From JAVBQJ01 sp031549115 (GTDB lineage: Bacteria; Verrucomicrobiota; Lentisphaeria; Victivallales; Victivallaceae): a DNA stretch of 64,000 nucleotides. A program made the position numbers and the translations under genes. The stretch spans positions 1 to 64,000 of the forward strand of contig JAVBQJ010000071.1 in assembly GCA_031549115.1 (NCBI GenBank), read 5' to 3'. A model generated the notes under the pieces. The model did not search any database and was not told where the DNA came from. It worked only from the letters and a program-made list of their open reading frames with translations. Of this stretch, positions 8,336-17,600 are shown in pieces. The first letter of the stretch is position 1, and each line of letters opens with the position of its first letter.

Positions 8336-9511
8336 ATGAACTGGCAACCTTATATCGAGCGTTATGAAAACGAGTTGCTGAACCGGGTGATTCCGTTCTG
8401 GGAAGAGCATTGCGTCGACCGGGAATACGGCGGTTACTTCACCATGCTGGACCGCGACGGTTCGGTGTACGACACCAGCAAGTATATGTGGATGCAGTGG
8501 CGCGTGGTTTATATGTTCGCGACGCTGTACAAAAGCGAATACGGCAAGGGGCGCGACAACTGGCTGGCGATCGCCCGGCAGGGCTTCGACTTCCTGACCA
8601 AACACGGGCGGCTGGAAGACGGCAGCTATTATTTCCAGTTGAACCGCAAGGGCGAACCGGCGATGGCGCCGTACAGCATCTATTCGGACTGCTTTGCGGC
8701 AATGGGGGCGTCGGCGTTGTACGCGGCGACCGGCGAGGAGCGTTACCGCAAAGAGGCGGAATCGGCGATGGCGAGTTATATTTCGCGCATTCCGAATCCC
8801 AAGGGCAAATACGAAAAGTGCCTGCCCGGCAAGGGCGCGCGGCTGGCGCTCGGCAATTACATGATTCTGGCGAATCTCGGCAACGTGCTCGGCGCCGACC
8901 TGAAAACGGCGCAGTACGAAACGGAAACCCGGCAGGCGATCGACACGGTGATGAGCCGTTTCTATAATCCGGAGCTGTCGGTGCTGTTCGAGAATATCAA
9001 TCCGGACGGCAGCTTCGATCTGGAGAGCTGCGAAGGCCGCTTCGTCAATCCGGGACACGGCCTCGAATCGATGTGGTTCGTGCTTCAGTATGCCGAAAAG
9101 CACAATGACCGGGCGCTGATCCGGCAGGCGGCGAAGTACGTCGACGACCTGTTTCAGTTCGGTTTGGACAAGAAGTACGGCGGCATTTTCTACTTCATGG
9201 ACGCGCTGGGCAAACCGCATTTGGAGCTGCAGCACGACATGAAGCTGTGGTGGGTGCACAACGAAGCGACGCTGGCGGCGCTTTTCGCCTACCGCCTGAC
9301 CGGCGAAGAGAAGTTCCTCGCATACTTCAAAGCGATGGACGAGTACAGCTTCAAGCACTTCCGCGATCCGGAGCACCCGGAGTGGTTCGCCTACTTGAAC
9401 CGGCAGGGCGAACCCACGCATCTGCTCAAGGGCGGCAAATGGAAGACTTTCTTCCACCTGCCCCGCTGCTTGCTCTTTGCCGCGCAACAGATGAAGGCGA
9501 TGCCGAAGTAA
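8336..9511 (+). CDS. AGE family epimerase (N-acylglucosamine 2-epimerase / cellobiose 2-epimerase type)
   Basis: This 391-residue cytosolic enzyme belongs to the N-acylglucosamine 2-epimerase superfamily, which epimerises sugars such as N-acetylglucosamine, glucose-type units or cellobiose at C2 in an (alpha/alpha)6 barrel. Conserved features include RVIPFWEEHCVDREYGGYFTM-like opening residues, the Arg-containing MQWRVVYMFA, the catalytic-type His motifs NPGHGLESMWF (about 240), LWWVHNEA (about 305) and TFFHLPRCL near the end. The exact substrate cannot be told. GAGGAG lies before the ATG. It is the second gene of the operon starting at 7094. Confidence 0.88.
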   Translation: MNWQPYIERYENELLNRVIPFWEEHCVDREYGGYFTMLDRDGSVYDTSKYMWMQWRVVYMFATLYKSEYGKGRDNWLAIARQGFDFLTKHGRLEDGSYYFQLNRKGEPAMAPYSIYSDCFAAMGASALYAATGEERYRKEAESAMASYISRIPNPKGKYEKCLPGKGARLALGNYMILANLGNVLGADLKTAQYETETRQAIDTVMSRFYNPELSVLFENINPDGSFDLESCEGRFVNPGHGLESMWFVLQYAEKHNDRALIRQAAKYVDDLFQFGLDKKYGGIFYFMDALGKPHLELQHDMKLWWVHNEATLAALFAYRLTGEEKFLAYFKAMDEYSFKHFRDPEHPEWFAYLNRQGEPTHLLKGGKWKTFFHLPRCLLFAAQQMKAMPK

Positions 9512-9625
9512 AGCGGCCGGCCGAATCGGTTCCGGGCAGAGGGGACGAAGTTTCGTTCTCGCCGCCCGGAATTTTTTTGCGGCAGGAAAAAGTGATATGG
9601 ATTTTACTTTTTTTCGTCGGAGCTA

Positions 9626-9653
9626 TTGACTTTTCGCTTTTTTGGCCTATAAT
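9626..9653 (+). promoter_or_regulatory. Promoter of first pseudopilin cassette
   Basis: TTGACT at 9626-9631 and TATAAT at 9648-9653 are 16 bases apart. The whole surrounding AT-rich stretch (about 9590-9715) is repeated, with changes, at 13700-13822 before the second cassette. The gap from 9512 to 9733 holds nothing else that I can see. Confidence 0.8.
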
Positions 9654-9687
9654 TGTAAGTAGTTTGTTTTTCGTTTTTTTTACGGTT

Positions 9688-9707
9688 ATTTGAGTACGAT
9701 ATCAAAT
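9688..9707. promoter_or_regulatory. Operator-like inverted repeat, copy 1
   Basis: ATTTGAGTACGATATCAAAT has arms ATTTGA and TCAAAT around eight bases with a central CG. The same 20 bases recur exactly at 13796-13815, before the paralogous cassette, within otherwise diverged sequence. It lies between promoter and start codon and probably binds a shared repressor. Confidence 0.65.
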
Positions 9708-9733
9708 TTTGCAAAAGAGAAGGGACGGCGAAA

Positions 9734-10402
9734 ATGAAAAGAAGGAATCGATTTACGCTCATAGAGCTCCTGGTGGTGATTGCGATTATTGCCATTCTTG
9801 CCAGTATGTTGCTGCCGGCGCTGAGCAAAGCGCGCGCTGCGGCGCAGAACATCAAATGTGTGGGCAGCATCAAGCAGCTGGCACTGGCGCAAACGTTGTA
9901 TGCCGGCGACAACAATGACTATTTCTTTCCGGCCTATGACGACGACGATAAGATATGGTGGATGGACTGGGCGTTGTTGCCGTATGTTTCGTGGGACTTT
10001 GTCTTCAAGGGCTGCCCCAATATGTCGCCGTTCAATGAGGGTTATATCTCCTACGGGTATAACTTCCTGCTGCTTTTCGGATCTTCCGGCAACCGGAGCA
10101 CCCCCTGTAAAGTCACCGCGGTGGAGAATCCCTCGGAGACCATAATATTGCAGGACGCCAATCGCGATCTGCCCAACGGAAACTATATCGGCATCGCCCC
10201 CTGGGCGGCGGATCTGCAGAAAATGGGCGGCACCTATGCCTCCATCGCGCACGACGGCGGAGCGAAATTGAATTGCGCCTGGGTGGACGGCCATGCGTCG
10301 ACCGAACAAAACAGCAAACTCTGGACTGGCCAAGCCCCCACCGGAAACACTTGGTACTATGAGCGCCGGAAAGGTAAAAACCTGGACAGCGGCGAATGGT
10401 AA
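9734..10402 (+). CDS. Pseudopilin-like protein (N-methylation motif, H-X-DG type)
   Basis: A 222-residue type II secretion/type IV pilin-like protein. A short basic leader (KRRNR) precedes FTLIELLVVIAIIAIL, the site where prepilin peptidase cleaves before Phe and which forms the membrane helix and filament core; SKARAAAQNIKC follows as usual in Lentisphaerota. The C-terminal region contains AHDGGAKLNCAWVDGH, a variant of the H-X9-DG motif with 11 residues between His and Asp. Start has AAGGGA upstream. It is driven by the promoter at 9626 and followed after 67 bases by a large glycosidase-like gene. A role in displaying or exporting that enzyme is inference. Confidence 0.88.
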   Translation: MKRRNRFTLIELLVVIAIIAILASMLLPALSKARAAAQNIKCVGSIKQLALAQTLYAGDNNDYFFPAYDDDDKIWWMDWALLPYVSWDFVFKGCPNMSPFNEGYISYGYNFLLLFGSSGNRSTPCKVTAVENPSETIILQDANRDLPNGNYIGIAPWAADLQKMGGTYASIAHDGGAKLNCAWVDGHASTEQNSKLWTGQAPTGNTWYYERRKGKNLDSGEW

Positions 10403-10469
10403 GTCGGGTTGCAAAGCCGGAGCAATAAAGCGATTTTTTTTTTGGACAGTCGGAGCAAGAGGAGTATCT

Positions 10470-13421
10470 ATGGTTTGGGGTAAGGGGAGATGGAGTGCAA
10501 TTGCTTTATTGACAATGGTTTTGTCGTTTTTTGGCAATGCTGCTGATAATCTGGGCTGGCAGGATCAATTCGACGTCATCGACGCCGATCGCTGGTGCAT
10601 TGTGCCGGCTTCGGCGGAGATTGTGCCGACGGATAATCTGAGCGCCGCCAACCGGGCGTTGAAAATCACGCCGCCGTACAGCCAGCATTACATGGCGACG
10701 GGCGATAAGTTTTCCGACGGCGTGTGCGAGATTCGTTTCAAAGCGAAGAGCACGAACGCCGGCGAATTCATGTACTATATCGGTTTTCATAATTACGAAC
10801 CGTGGATCAAAGCGTTGTGCTGGGTTGTCATCCACAACGACACGGTGATGTTTCAGGTCAAAGCGCCGGACGGCACCAACCGCTCGGAAAAGCTGGCGGA
10901 TCTGACCGACGGCTGGCATACGTTGAAATTGCAGTACGCGCCGGGCGCGATCACTGCGGATTGGGACGGGGAGGCGACAATAACGTACGACGATCCGGCG
11001 CTGTACTCGCCCGAAGCGATGCCCTTTTTTATCAGTGCCAACACCGAAAGAATTGATTTTGTCCCGCAGGAGGGTCCCCCGGATACCGCCGAATTGATGG
11101 TCGATTACCTGAAAGTTTCCGGCGGCAAGCCGGAGCCGGTCATGACGGCCCGGGAACTGACCGGGCCGGAAGCCCAATTGGTCGGCGCCGATCCCGTGGT
11201 GAAGGCGGTACTGCCGGGCGGCGGCTACGCGATCGCGCTGGATGGCGGCATGCACTGGAAATCGATCGTCGTGGACGGGACCGAAATGCTGGACCCGGAC
11301 TTCTTCGCTCCGGTCTTCGGCGCCCGGGTCGACGGCAAAAACATTTATTCCCACCAGTTTGAAACCACCGGAGTGGAGCGCTCCGGCGACGCTTTCACGG
11401 TGCATTCGCTCCATGCCGCCACTGCGACCGCCGCGACGCTGACCGGCAAGGTCGAGGCGGGGCGGTTCCTGCTGGGACTGCAATTGGGCAACGGCGCCGG
11501 GGAGGAACGCCGGCTGCAGCCGATCTTCCCGATCGTCGGCAGCTTCGCCGTAAACGGCGACTTCGCCGGGACGGAATACTTCTTCCCGTGGCGCAGCGGG
11601 ATAATGGGTGACAACACCGCCAGCTTTTTCACCGAATACGGCGGTCTGGGCTGGATGCAGCTGATGTTCGTCCGGCATCCGGGCGTGGAACGCGGGGTGT
11701 ATTTTTACCCCGAGGACGCCGGCGGGAGCTTCAAAGGCATGTCGATGAGCAAGAGGCTGGCCGGGGTCAACCCCGAGGTCTATCACTCCGAGACGGTGCA
11801 CCCCGAAGAATTCGCGCTGGAGGATATACTCGAAGACCGCACCGGCATGGTGATGAACTATTACTATCGGACGAACCATGTCGCCCCCGGCGGCACGGTG
11901 CAGTTGCCGGACACCGTTTTCAGCGGTTGGAACGGCGGCTGGAAGGAGCCGATGCGCATCTATGCCGACTGGATGAAGTCGCACATGAGCCCGGTGGAGA
12001 CGCCGCGTCACTTCCGTGACAGCTTCGCCTGGCAGAACTGGCATCCGCCGACCTATTACGACAAGGAGGAGAAGCGGTATATCGGACATGAGCGTCTGGC
12101 CGGCGGCGAGGATGCGCTGCAGGCGGCCTTCTGGGATGACTATGTCGAATATCCGCCCAATGCGGTGGTTACCGTTTTGCAGCGGTTTCAGCCCGGCGAC
12201 TTCGAGGTGAACCGTTCCCGCGGCGGCGTGGAAGCGTTTGCGGCTGAAATCGCCAAAATCCGGGCTATCGGAACCCGTTTCTCGATCTACATCGACCACC
12301 GCTTCTGCTGGCGTGAAACCAAAACAGCGCAAAAGCACGGTGAAGCGTGGGCGGTCCGGGATCCGCAAGGCAAACCGTATGGCTACTCCAATGATAACGA
12401 CCTGTATATGATGTGTTTCTACGATCAGGACAAGTGGGTCGAATATATGGCGGACACCTGTCATCGGCTGATTCGCGATACCGGCATGGACGCGATTTAC
12501 CTGGACGAACTCGGTATTGCGTTCCCGTGCTACAGCAAAAGTCACGATCATTACCGGAACGGGATGTACCCCACCGATCCGGTGGGGCTGGGCAAGTCGA
12601 TGACCGTGGTCCGCAATCGCATGAAGGAGGCCAATCCGGAAGCGGCCTTGATGACCGAACATGCCGGAAGCGACTACCTGACCCAGTTCTACGACGGCTC
12701 CTGGAATCAGACCTTTTACGAAGGGGCATTCCCATTTACCGAAAAATATTATGACGATCTGAAGCTGTGCTATTTCCGTTTCCTGTTCCCGCATTTCAAG
12801 CTGTCGGAGTGGGGCGGCAGCCGCGATCATATCCGCCGCAGCTTCTTCAACGGCATGGGCTGGGACATGGGGGGAGGGCCCGAAACCGACTTATCCCGTA
12901 CCCTGGCGCGGGTGCTGAAGGAGAACGGCGACGCGATTGCCACCCTCTATCCGGAACCGATCGTCCCGACCGGCAACCCCGGTCTCTTGGCGAACCGTTT
13001 CGACGCGCCCGGAAAAGTGGTTTATACGTATTACAATAACTCCGAGGCGCCGCTGACCGCCGGAGTCACCGAAGCCGCGCCGTTTGCCGGGCACTATGTC
13101 GAGCTGCGCCACGATGTCATGCTGGATTCCCCGGCCGTCGCCGTTCCCGCCGGCGAAGTCGCCGCGGTCGCTCTTTACCCGGAATTGCTGAAGTTGGAAG
13201 CCGACGGCAACAGCCGCCGGATCACCGCACCGGCGGCGCCGAATCAGGAGCTCGTGATCTGCGAAGGGGTTGACGATTCGCACTTCCTGCCGCCGCGCGG
13301 CACCTGGACACGGATCGACTTCACTACTGGAGAAGCCGCGTATGCGCCGCGCGACACCAACGTCAAGTTGATCGTCAAGCTGCTCCGCGACGGTTACCTC
13401 GTCGACGAATTGGTGCGTTAA
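10470..13421 (+). CDS. Secreted glycosidase-like protein (LamG-like domain plus TIM barrel, DUF6259-like), paralog 1
   Basis: This 983-residue exported protein has a signal peptide (hydrophobic SAIALLTMVLSFFGNAA, residues about 9-25). Residues about 27-225 look like a concanavalin/LamG-type beta sandwich (KFSDGVCEIRFKAKS, DGWHTLKLQY). A middle beta-rich part and a TIM-barrel-like region follow, with IYIDHRFCWRETK, DAIYLDELGIAFPCY (about 674) and MTEHAGSDYL (about 727), whose acidic residues could be catalytic. The C-terminus is another beta domain. Such architecture occurs in DUF6259 proteins and GH36-like enzymes; substrate unknown. A frame extends upstream to 10293, but AGAGGAG and the signal peptide support 10470. 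It is paralogous to 14609-17767. Confidence 0.82.
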   Translation: MVWGKGRWSAIALLTMVLSFFGNAADNLGWQDQFDVIDADRWCIVPASAEIVPTDNLSAANRALKITPPYSQHYMATGDKFSDGVCEIRFKAKSTNAGEFMYYIGFHNYEPWIKALCWVVIHNDTVMFQVKAPDGTNRSEKLADLTDGWHTLKLQYAPGAITADWDGEATITYDDPALYSPEAMPFFISANTERIDFVPQEGPPDTAELMVDYLKVSGGKPEPVMTARELTGPEAQLVGADPVVKAVLPGGGYAIALDGGMHWKSIVVDGTEMLDPDFFAPVFGARVDGKNIYSHQFETTGVERSGDAFTVHSLHAATATAATLTGKVEAGRFLLGLQLGNGAGEERRLQPIFPIVGSFAVNGDFAGTEYFFPWRSGIMGDNTASFFTEYGGLGWMQLMFVRHPGVERGVYFYPEDAGGSFKGMSMSKRLAGVNPEVYHSETVHPEEFALEDILEDRTGMVMNYYYRTNHVAPGGTVQLPDTVFSGWNGGWKEPMRIYADWMKSHMSPVETPRHFRDSFAWQNWHPPTYYDKEEKRYIGHERLAGGEDALQAAFWDDYVEYPPNAVVTVLQRFQPGDFEVNRSRGGVEAFAAEIAKIRAIGTRFSIYIDHRFCWRETKTAQKHGEAWAVRDPQGKPYGYSNDNDLYMMCFYDQDKWVEYMADTCHRLIRDTGMDAIYLDELGIAFPCYSKSHDHYRNGMYPTDPVGLGKSMTVVRNRMKEANPEAALMTEHAGSDYLTQFYDGSWNQTFYEGAFPFTEKYYDDLKLCYFRFLFPHFKLSEWGGSRDHIRRSFFNGMGWDMGGGPETDLSRTLARVLKENGDAIATLYPEPIVPTGNPGLLANRFDAPGKVVYTYYNNSEAPLTAGVTEAAPFAGHYVELRHDVMLDSPAVAVPAGEVAAVALYPELLKLEADGNSRRITAPAAPNQELVICEGVDDSHFLPPRGTWTRIDFTTGEAAYAPRDTNVKLIVKLLRDGYLVDELVR

Positions 13422-13439
13422 AAGGCGGTTGTCGAGGAG

Positions 13440-13695
13440 AAAATGGGGAGGGCTTCTTGCCCTCCACGCCACCCCGGCAGGGTGCCCCGCGTTACGCTCG
13501 CTGACGCGAGCTTACTTTTCGCCCTTGCGCTTCGCGCTGCGTTTACTGCCGACAATATATGTCCGGTCCCCCGGCTACCCCCTTCAGGACCTACGCCTGT
13601 TGTCGGGTTTACCGCCTCCGGCAGGGGACTCCGCATTTCGACATGGTGCAATGATTTGCGGTTTGCCGGGATGGAACCGCAAACCGGGAGCGGAA
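13440..13695 (-). repeat. Structured intergenic repeat, family C copy 1
   Basis: Non-coding GC-rich stretch between two duplicated cassettes. Read on the minus strand it has several clear hairpins: GCGGTTTG-type pairing near its start, GCTCGC/GCGAGC (13500-13520), and a final GGAGGGC/GCCCTCC hairpin (about 13445-13462). The segment GGACCGGAC followed by a CGGCAG box is shared with the element at 19285-19600, and the final hairpin module resembles the 3' end of family A copies. Small open frames here differ between copies and are not credible genes. Confidence 0.6.
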
Positions 13696-13730
13696 TGTCA
13701 TATAGATTTTGCTTTTTTTCTCCGGCGCTA

Positions 13731-13758
13731 TTGACTTTTTGTTTTTTTTGTCTATAAT
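13731..13758 (+). promoter_or_regulatory. Promoter of second pseudopilin cassette
   Basis: TTGACT at 13731-13736 and TATAAT at 13753-13758, spacing 16 bases, match the promoter at 9626-9653 in hexamers and spacing. Confidence 0.8.
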
Positions 13759-13795
13759 TATAAGCAGCTTGTTTCTTCTTTTTTTTTAGAAAAAT

Positions 13796-13815
13796 ATTTG
13801 AGTACGATATCAAAT
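13796..13815. promoter_or_regulatory. Operator-like inverted repeat, copy 2
   Basis: Identical 20-base sequence to 9688-9707, placed 38 bases after the -10 box and 68 bases before the pseudopilin ATG. Exact preservation within diverged flanks argues for a binding site. Confidence 0.65.
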
Positions 13816-13882
13816 TTAAGAAATAGTAACGATTGACGGAAAATACGGACAAGAGCCAACATCAAACGAAAGGGATGATGAA

Positions 13883-14578
13883 ATGAAAAAAGGGAGTCGT
13901 TTTACACTCATAGAGCTTCTGGTGGTGATTGCGATCATCGCTATTCTCGCCAGCATGCTGCTGCCGGCGTTGAGCAAGGCGCGCGCCTCCGCGCAGAGCA
14001 TCAAATGCCTGGGCAATAACAAGCAGATGGCGCTGGGGGCGTTGATGTATGCCACCGACAACAATGAGTGGGTGCTGACCGGAGACCGTTCGAAAATGTT
14101 GGACGGCAAGGCATGGCCGGAGCAGCTGCGCCGGTACCTGGGCAGCCAGAAAATATTCGAATGCCCGTCGTACAGCAACGACCGCTATTCCGATACCGGA
14201 TGGACATTCGACGACGGCGAATTGTACCAGGGTGCATACGGCATGAATGCCCGGATGGGGGCGGAGGACAATAATCCGCATACGGAAATTCACAAGCTGC
14301 CGGGGCCGACCGGCAATACCTTTCCGGTTTTCCTGGAAATCAACGGACCGTGCGGCCTGGCGTTGATTCACCTGTCCCGCGGCGAATCGGCGGCCAACCT
14401 GTGGGGCAAATATACCGACCGGCACAAAAACGGCGGCAACATCGTCTATTCGGACGGCAGCGCCAGATGGACCAGCTACGATGAATATTCTTCGTTGGTG
14501 GATAAGTCGAAAACCGCCGCCGGCGGCAAGATTCCGGGAGACTGGGGTGACGCACTGGCGTTCATGCTCGGATACTGA
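13883..14578 (+). CDS. Pseudopilin-like protein with H-X9-DG motif
   Basis: A 231-residue pilin-like protein with leader MKKGSR followed by FTLIELLVVIAIIAIL and SKARASAQSIKC. The C-terminal motif HKNGGNIVYSDG fits H-X9-DG exactly. It is a paralog of the protein at 9734 within a duplicated cassette: the N-terminal 60 residues are very similar and the rest has diverged strongly. It is cleaved and methylated by a prepilin peptidase encoded elsewhere, if expressed. AAAGGGATG precedes the start. The next gene, a large glycosidase-like paralog, begins 30 bases downstream and is surely co-transcribed. Confidence 0.88.
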   Translation: MKKGSRFTLIELLVVIAIIAILASMLLPALSKARASAQSIKCLGNNKQMALGALMYATDNNEWVLTGDRSKMLDGKAWPEQLRRYLGSQKIFECPSYSNDRYSDTGWTFDDGELYQGAYGMNARMGAEDNNPHTEIHKLPGPTGNTFPVFLEINGPCGLALIHLSRGESAANLWGKYTDRHKNGGNIVYSDGSARWTSYDEYSSLVDKSKTAAGGKIPGDWGDALAFMLGY

Positions 14579-14608
14579 CCCGGATACGAAAAAAGGATTT
14601 GCACAAGA

Positions 14609-17600
14609 ATGAGTAAGTTACGTTTCTGGTACGGACTCCTGGTTTTGCTCATCGGAGCCGGTGTGTATGCCGCTTCCGAAAGTCAGAGCTGGCAGGAGAA
14701 TTTCGACTCCATCGACACGAAGCGCTGGAAGGTGATTCCGGCTTCGGCGGAGATCGTACCGACCGATCAATTGAGCGCCGCCAACCGGGCGCTGAAGCTG
14801 AATCCGGCGTTGGGGCAGCACTATATGACCACGTCGGACAAGTTCATCGACGGCAGTTGTGAAATCCGCTTCAAGGCGAAGCGGCCGTCGTCGGGCGAAC
14901 TGTTCTATTATATCGGCTTCCACGCCTATGAGCCGTGGGTGAAGGCGTTGTGCTGGATCATGATTCAGGGCGATACCGTCAGCTTCGGCGTCAAAACCCC
15001 GGACGGCGTGAGCCGGTCGGAAAAGCTGGCGGACCTGACCGACGGCTGGCATACGCTCAAATTGCATTACTCATCCGATGCGATCTCTGCCGAATGGGAT
15101 GGCGAGAAGACGCTGACCTACGACGACCCGGCGCTGTATTCCAGCGAGCCGATGCCGTTTTTCATCGGCGCGTATACCGTCGAAGGGACCAAAGATCCCG
15201 CCGAACTGATGGTCGATTATCTGAAAGTCACCGGCGGCAAGCCGGCGGCGATAATGGCCCCGCGGACATTGACCGATGCCGAAAAAATGGTGATCGGCGT
15301 CGATTCCGTGGTGGCGGCGCAGTTGCCAGGCGAACGCTATGCGATCGCGCTGGACGGTGGCATGCACTGGCAATCGATTGACGCGGACGGTACCGAAATG
15401 CTGGCGCCGGACTTCTTCGCGCCGGTGTTCGGAGCGCGGATCGATGGGAAAAATGTCTTTTCGCACCAGTTCGAAGTCACCGGAGTGAAGCGCTCCGGCG
15501 ACGCCTTCGCGGTCGAGCTCCTGTACCCGGAATCCGCGACTGCTGCGACGGTTTCGGGCGCGGTGAAGGACGGCCGCTTCCGGCTGGATCTGCAATTGCG
15601 CAATGACGACAAGCAGGAGCATCGGCTGCAGCCGGTGTTCCCGGTGGTCGGCAGCCTGGCGGTCGGCGGCGACTTCGCCGGAACCGAATACTTCTTTCCG
15701 TGGCGCGGCGGCGTCCTGGGGGACAATACCGCGTATTTTTCGACCGAGTACGGCGGGCTGGGGTGGACGCAGTTGATGTTCGTGCTGGATCCCGCCTCCG
15801 GCCGCGGGCTGTACTTTTATCCGGAGGACGCCTCCGGCCGCTTCAAAGGCATGTCGATGATCAAACAATTGATCGATACCAATGTCGACGTGTACCATAC
15901 CGAATCGGTGATCGCCGAAGAGGTGCCGACGCTGGATATGCTGGAAAACCGTACCGGGTTGGTGATGAACTATTACTACCGGACCGAAACGGTCGCGCCT
16001 GGTGTCGCGGTGGAGGTGCCGGAAACTGTGTTCGGCAGCTGGCGGGGCGACTGGAAAGAGCCGATGCGGCTCTATGCCGACTGGATGAAGTCGCAGATGC
16101 AGCCGGTGGAGGTGCCGCGCCAGTTCCGCGACAGCTTCACCTGGGGCAACTGGCATCCGCCGGCCTATTACGACAAGCAGGCGCAGCGTTACGTCGGCCG
16201 CGAACGGCTGGCCGGCGGCGAAGACGCGCTGCAATGGGCCTTCTGGGATGACTATGTCGAATATCCGGCCGATGCGAAAATCCCGTCGCTGCAGCGCTAC
16301 CAGCTCGGCGACTTCGAGGTGAACCGCTCCCGTGGCGGGATGGAAACTTTCGCGGCCGAAATTGCCCGGATCCGTGAGGTCGGAACCCGCTTCTCGGTCT
16401 ACATCGACCACCGTTTCTGCTGGCGCGAAACCAAGACCGCGCAGAAGTACGCCGACGCGTGGGCGGTCAAGGACCCGAACGGCAAGCCGTACGGTTATAC
16501 CTCCGATGAAGACTTGTACATGATGTGCTTCTACGATGCGGACAAGTGGGTGAACTATATGGCCGAAACCTGCCATGGGCTGATTCGCGACACCGGCATG
16601 GATACGATTTACCTGGACGAGCTCGGCATCGCGTTTCCCTGCTACAACAAGCTGCACAGCCATTATCAGGCGGGGGAGTATCCGACCGATCCGGTCGGCC
16701 TGGGGAAGGCGATGACGCTGGTACGCAATCGCATGAAAGAGGCCAATCCGGAAGCGGCGCTGATGACCGAACACGCCGGCAGCGACTATCTGACCCAGTT
16801 CTACGACGGTTCGTGGGACCAGACCTTTTACATGCATGCGTTCCCGTTCACCGAGAAGTATTATGACGACCAGAAGATCTGCTACTTCCGTTTCATGTTC
16901 CCCAACTTCAAGTTGTCGGAATGGGGCGAGAGCCGTGATCACATCCGGCGCAGCTTCTTCAACGGCATGGGGTGGGACATGGGGGTGACGGACACCGATC
17001 TGTCCCGCACTCTGGCGCGGGTGCTGAAGGAGAACGGCGACGCGATTGCCACCCTCCATCCGGAACCGATCGTCCCGACCGGCAACCCCGGTCTCTTGGC
17101 GAACCGTTTCGACGCCCCCGGAAAAGTGGTTTACACCTACTATAATAACTCCGAGGCGCCGCTGACCGCCGGAGTCTCCGAAGCCGCGCCGTTTGCCGGG
17201 CACTATGTCGAGCTGCGCCACGATGTCATGCTGGATTCCCCGGCCGTCGCCGTTCCCGCCGGTGAAGTCGCCGCGGTCGCTCTTTATCCGGAATTGCTGA
17301 AGCTGGAAGCCGACGGCAACAGCCGCCGGATCACCGCACCGGCGGCGCCGAATCAGGAGCTCGTAATCTGCGAAGGCGTTGACGATTCGCATTTTCTGCC
17401 GCCGCGCGGCACCTGGACGCGGATCGACTTCGCCTCCGGAGAAGCCGCGTATGCGCCGCGCGACACCAACGCCAAGTTGATCGTCAAGCTGCTCCGCGAC
17501 GGCTATCTCGTCGACGAAGTGGGGGGTGGACGGCAAAGACTCGGCGGGCCCGGCCGCACTCCCATCCGGTTGGGAGTGCGGACGGGCCCTTGCATTTTAC

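Noticed and set aside
15071..17536. Minus-strand frame of 821 residues
   Set aside because: Shadow of the large secreted paralog at 14609, rich in Arg/His/Gln without domains.
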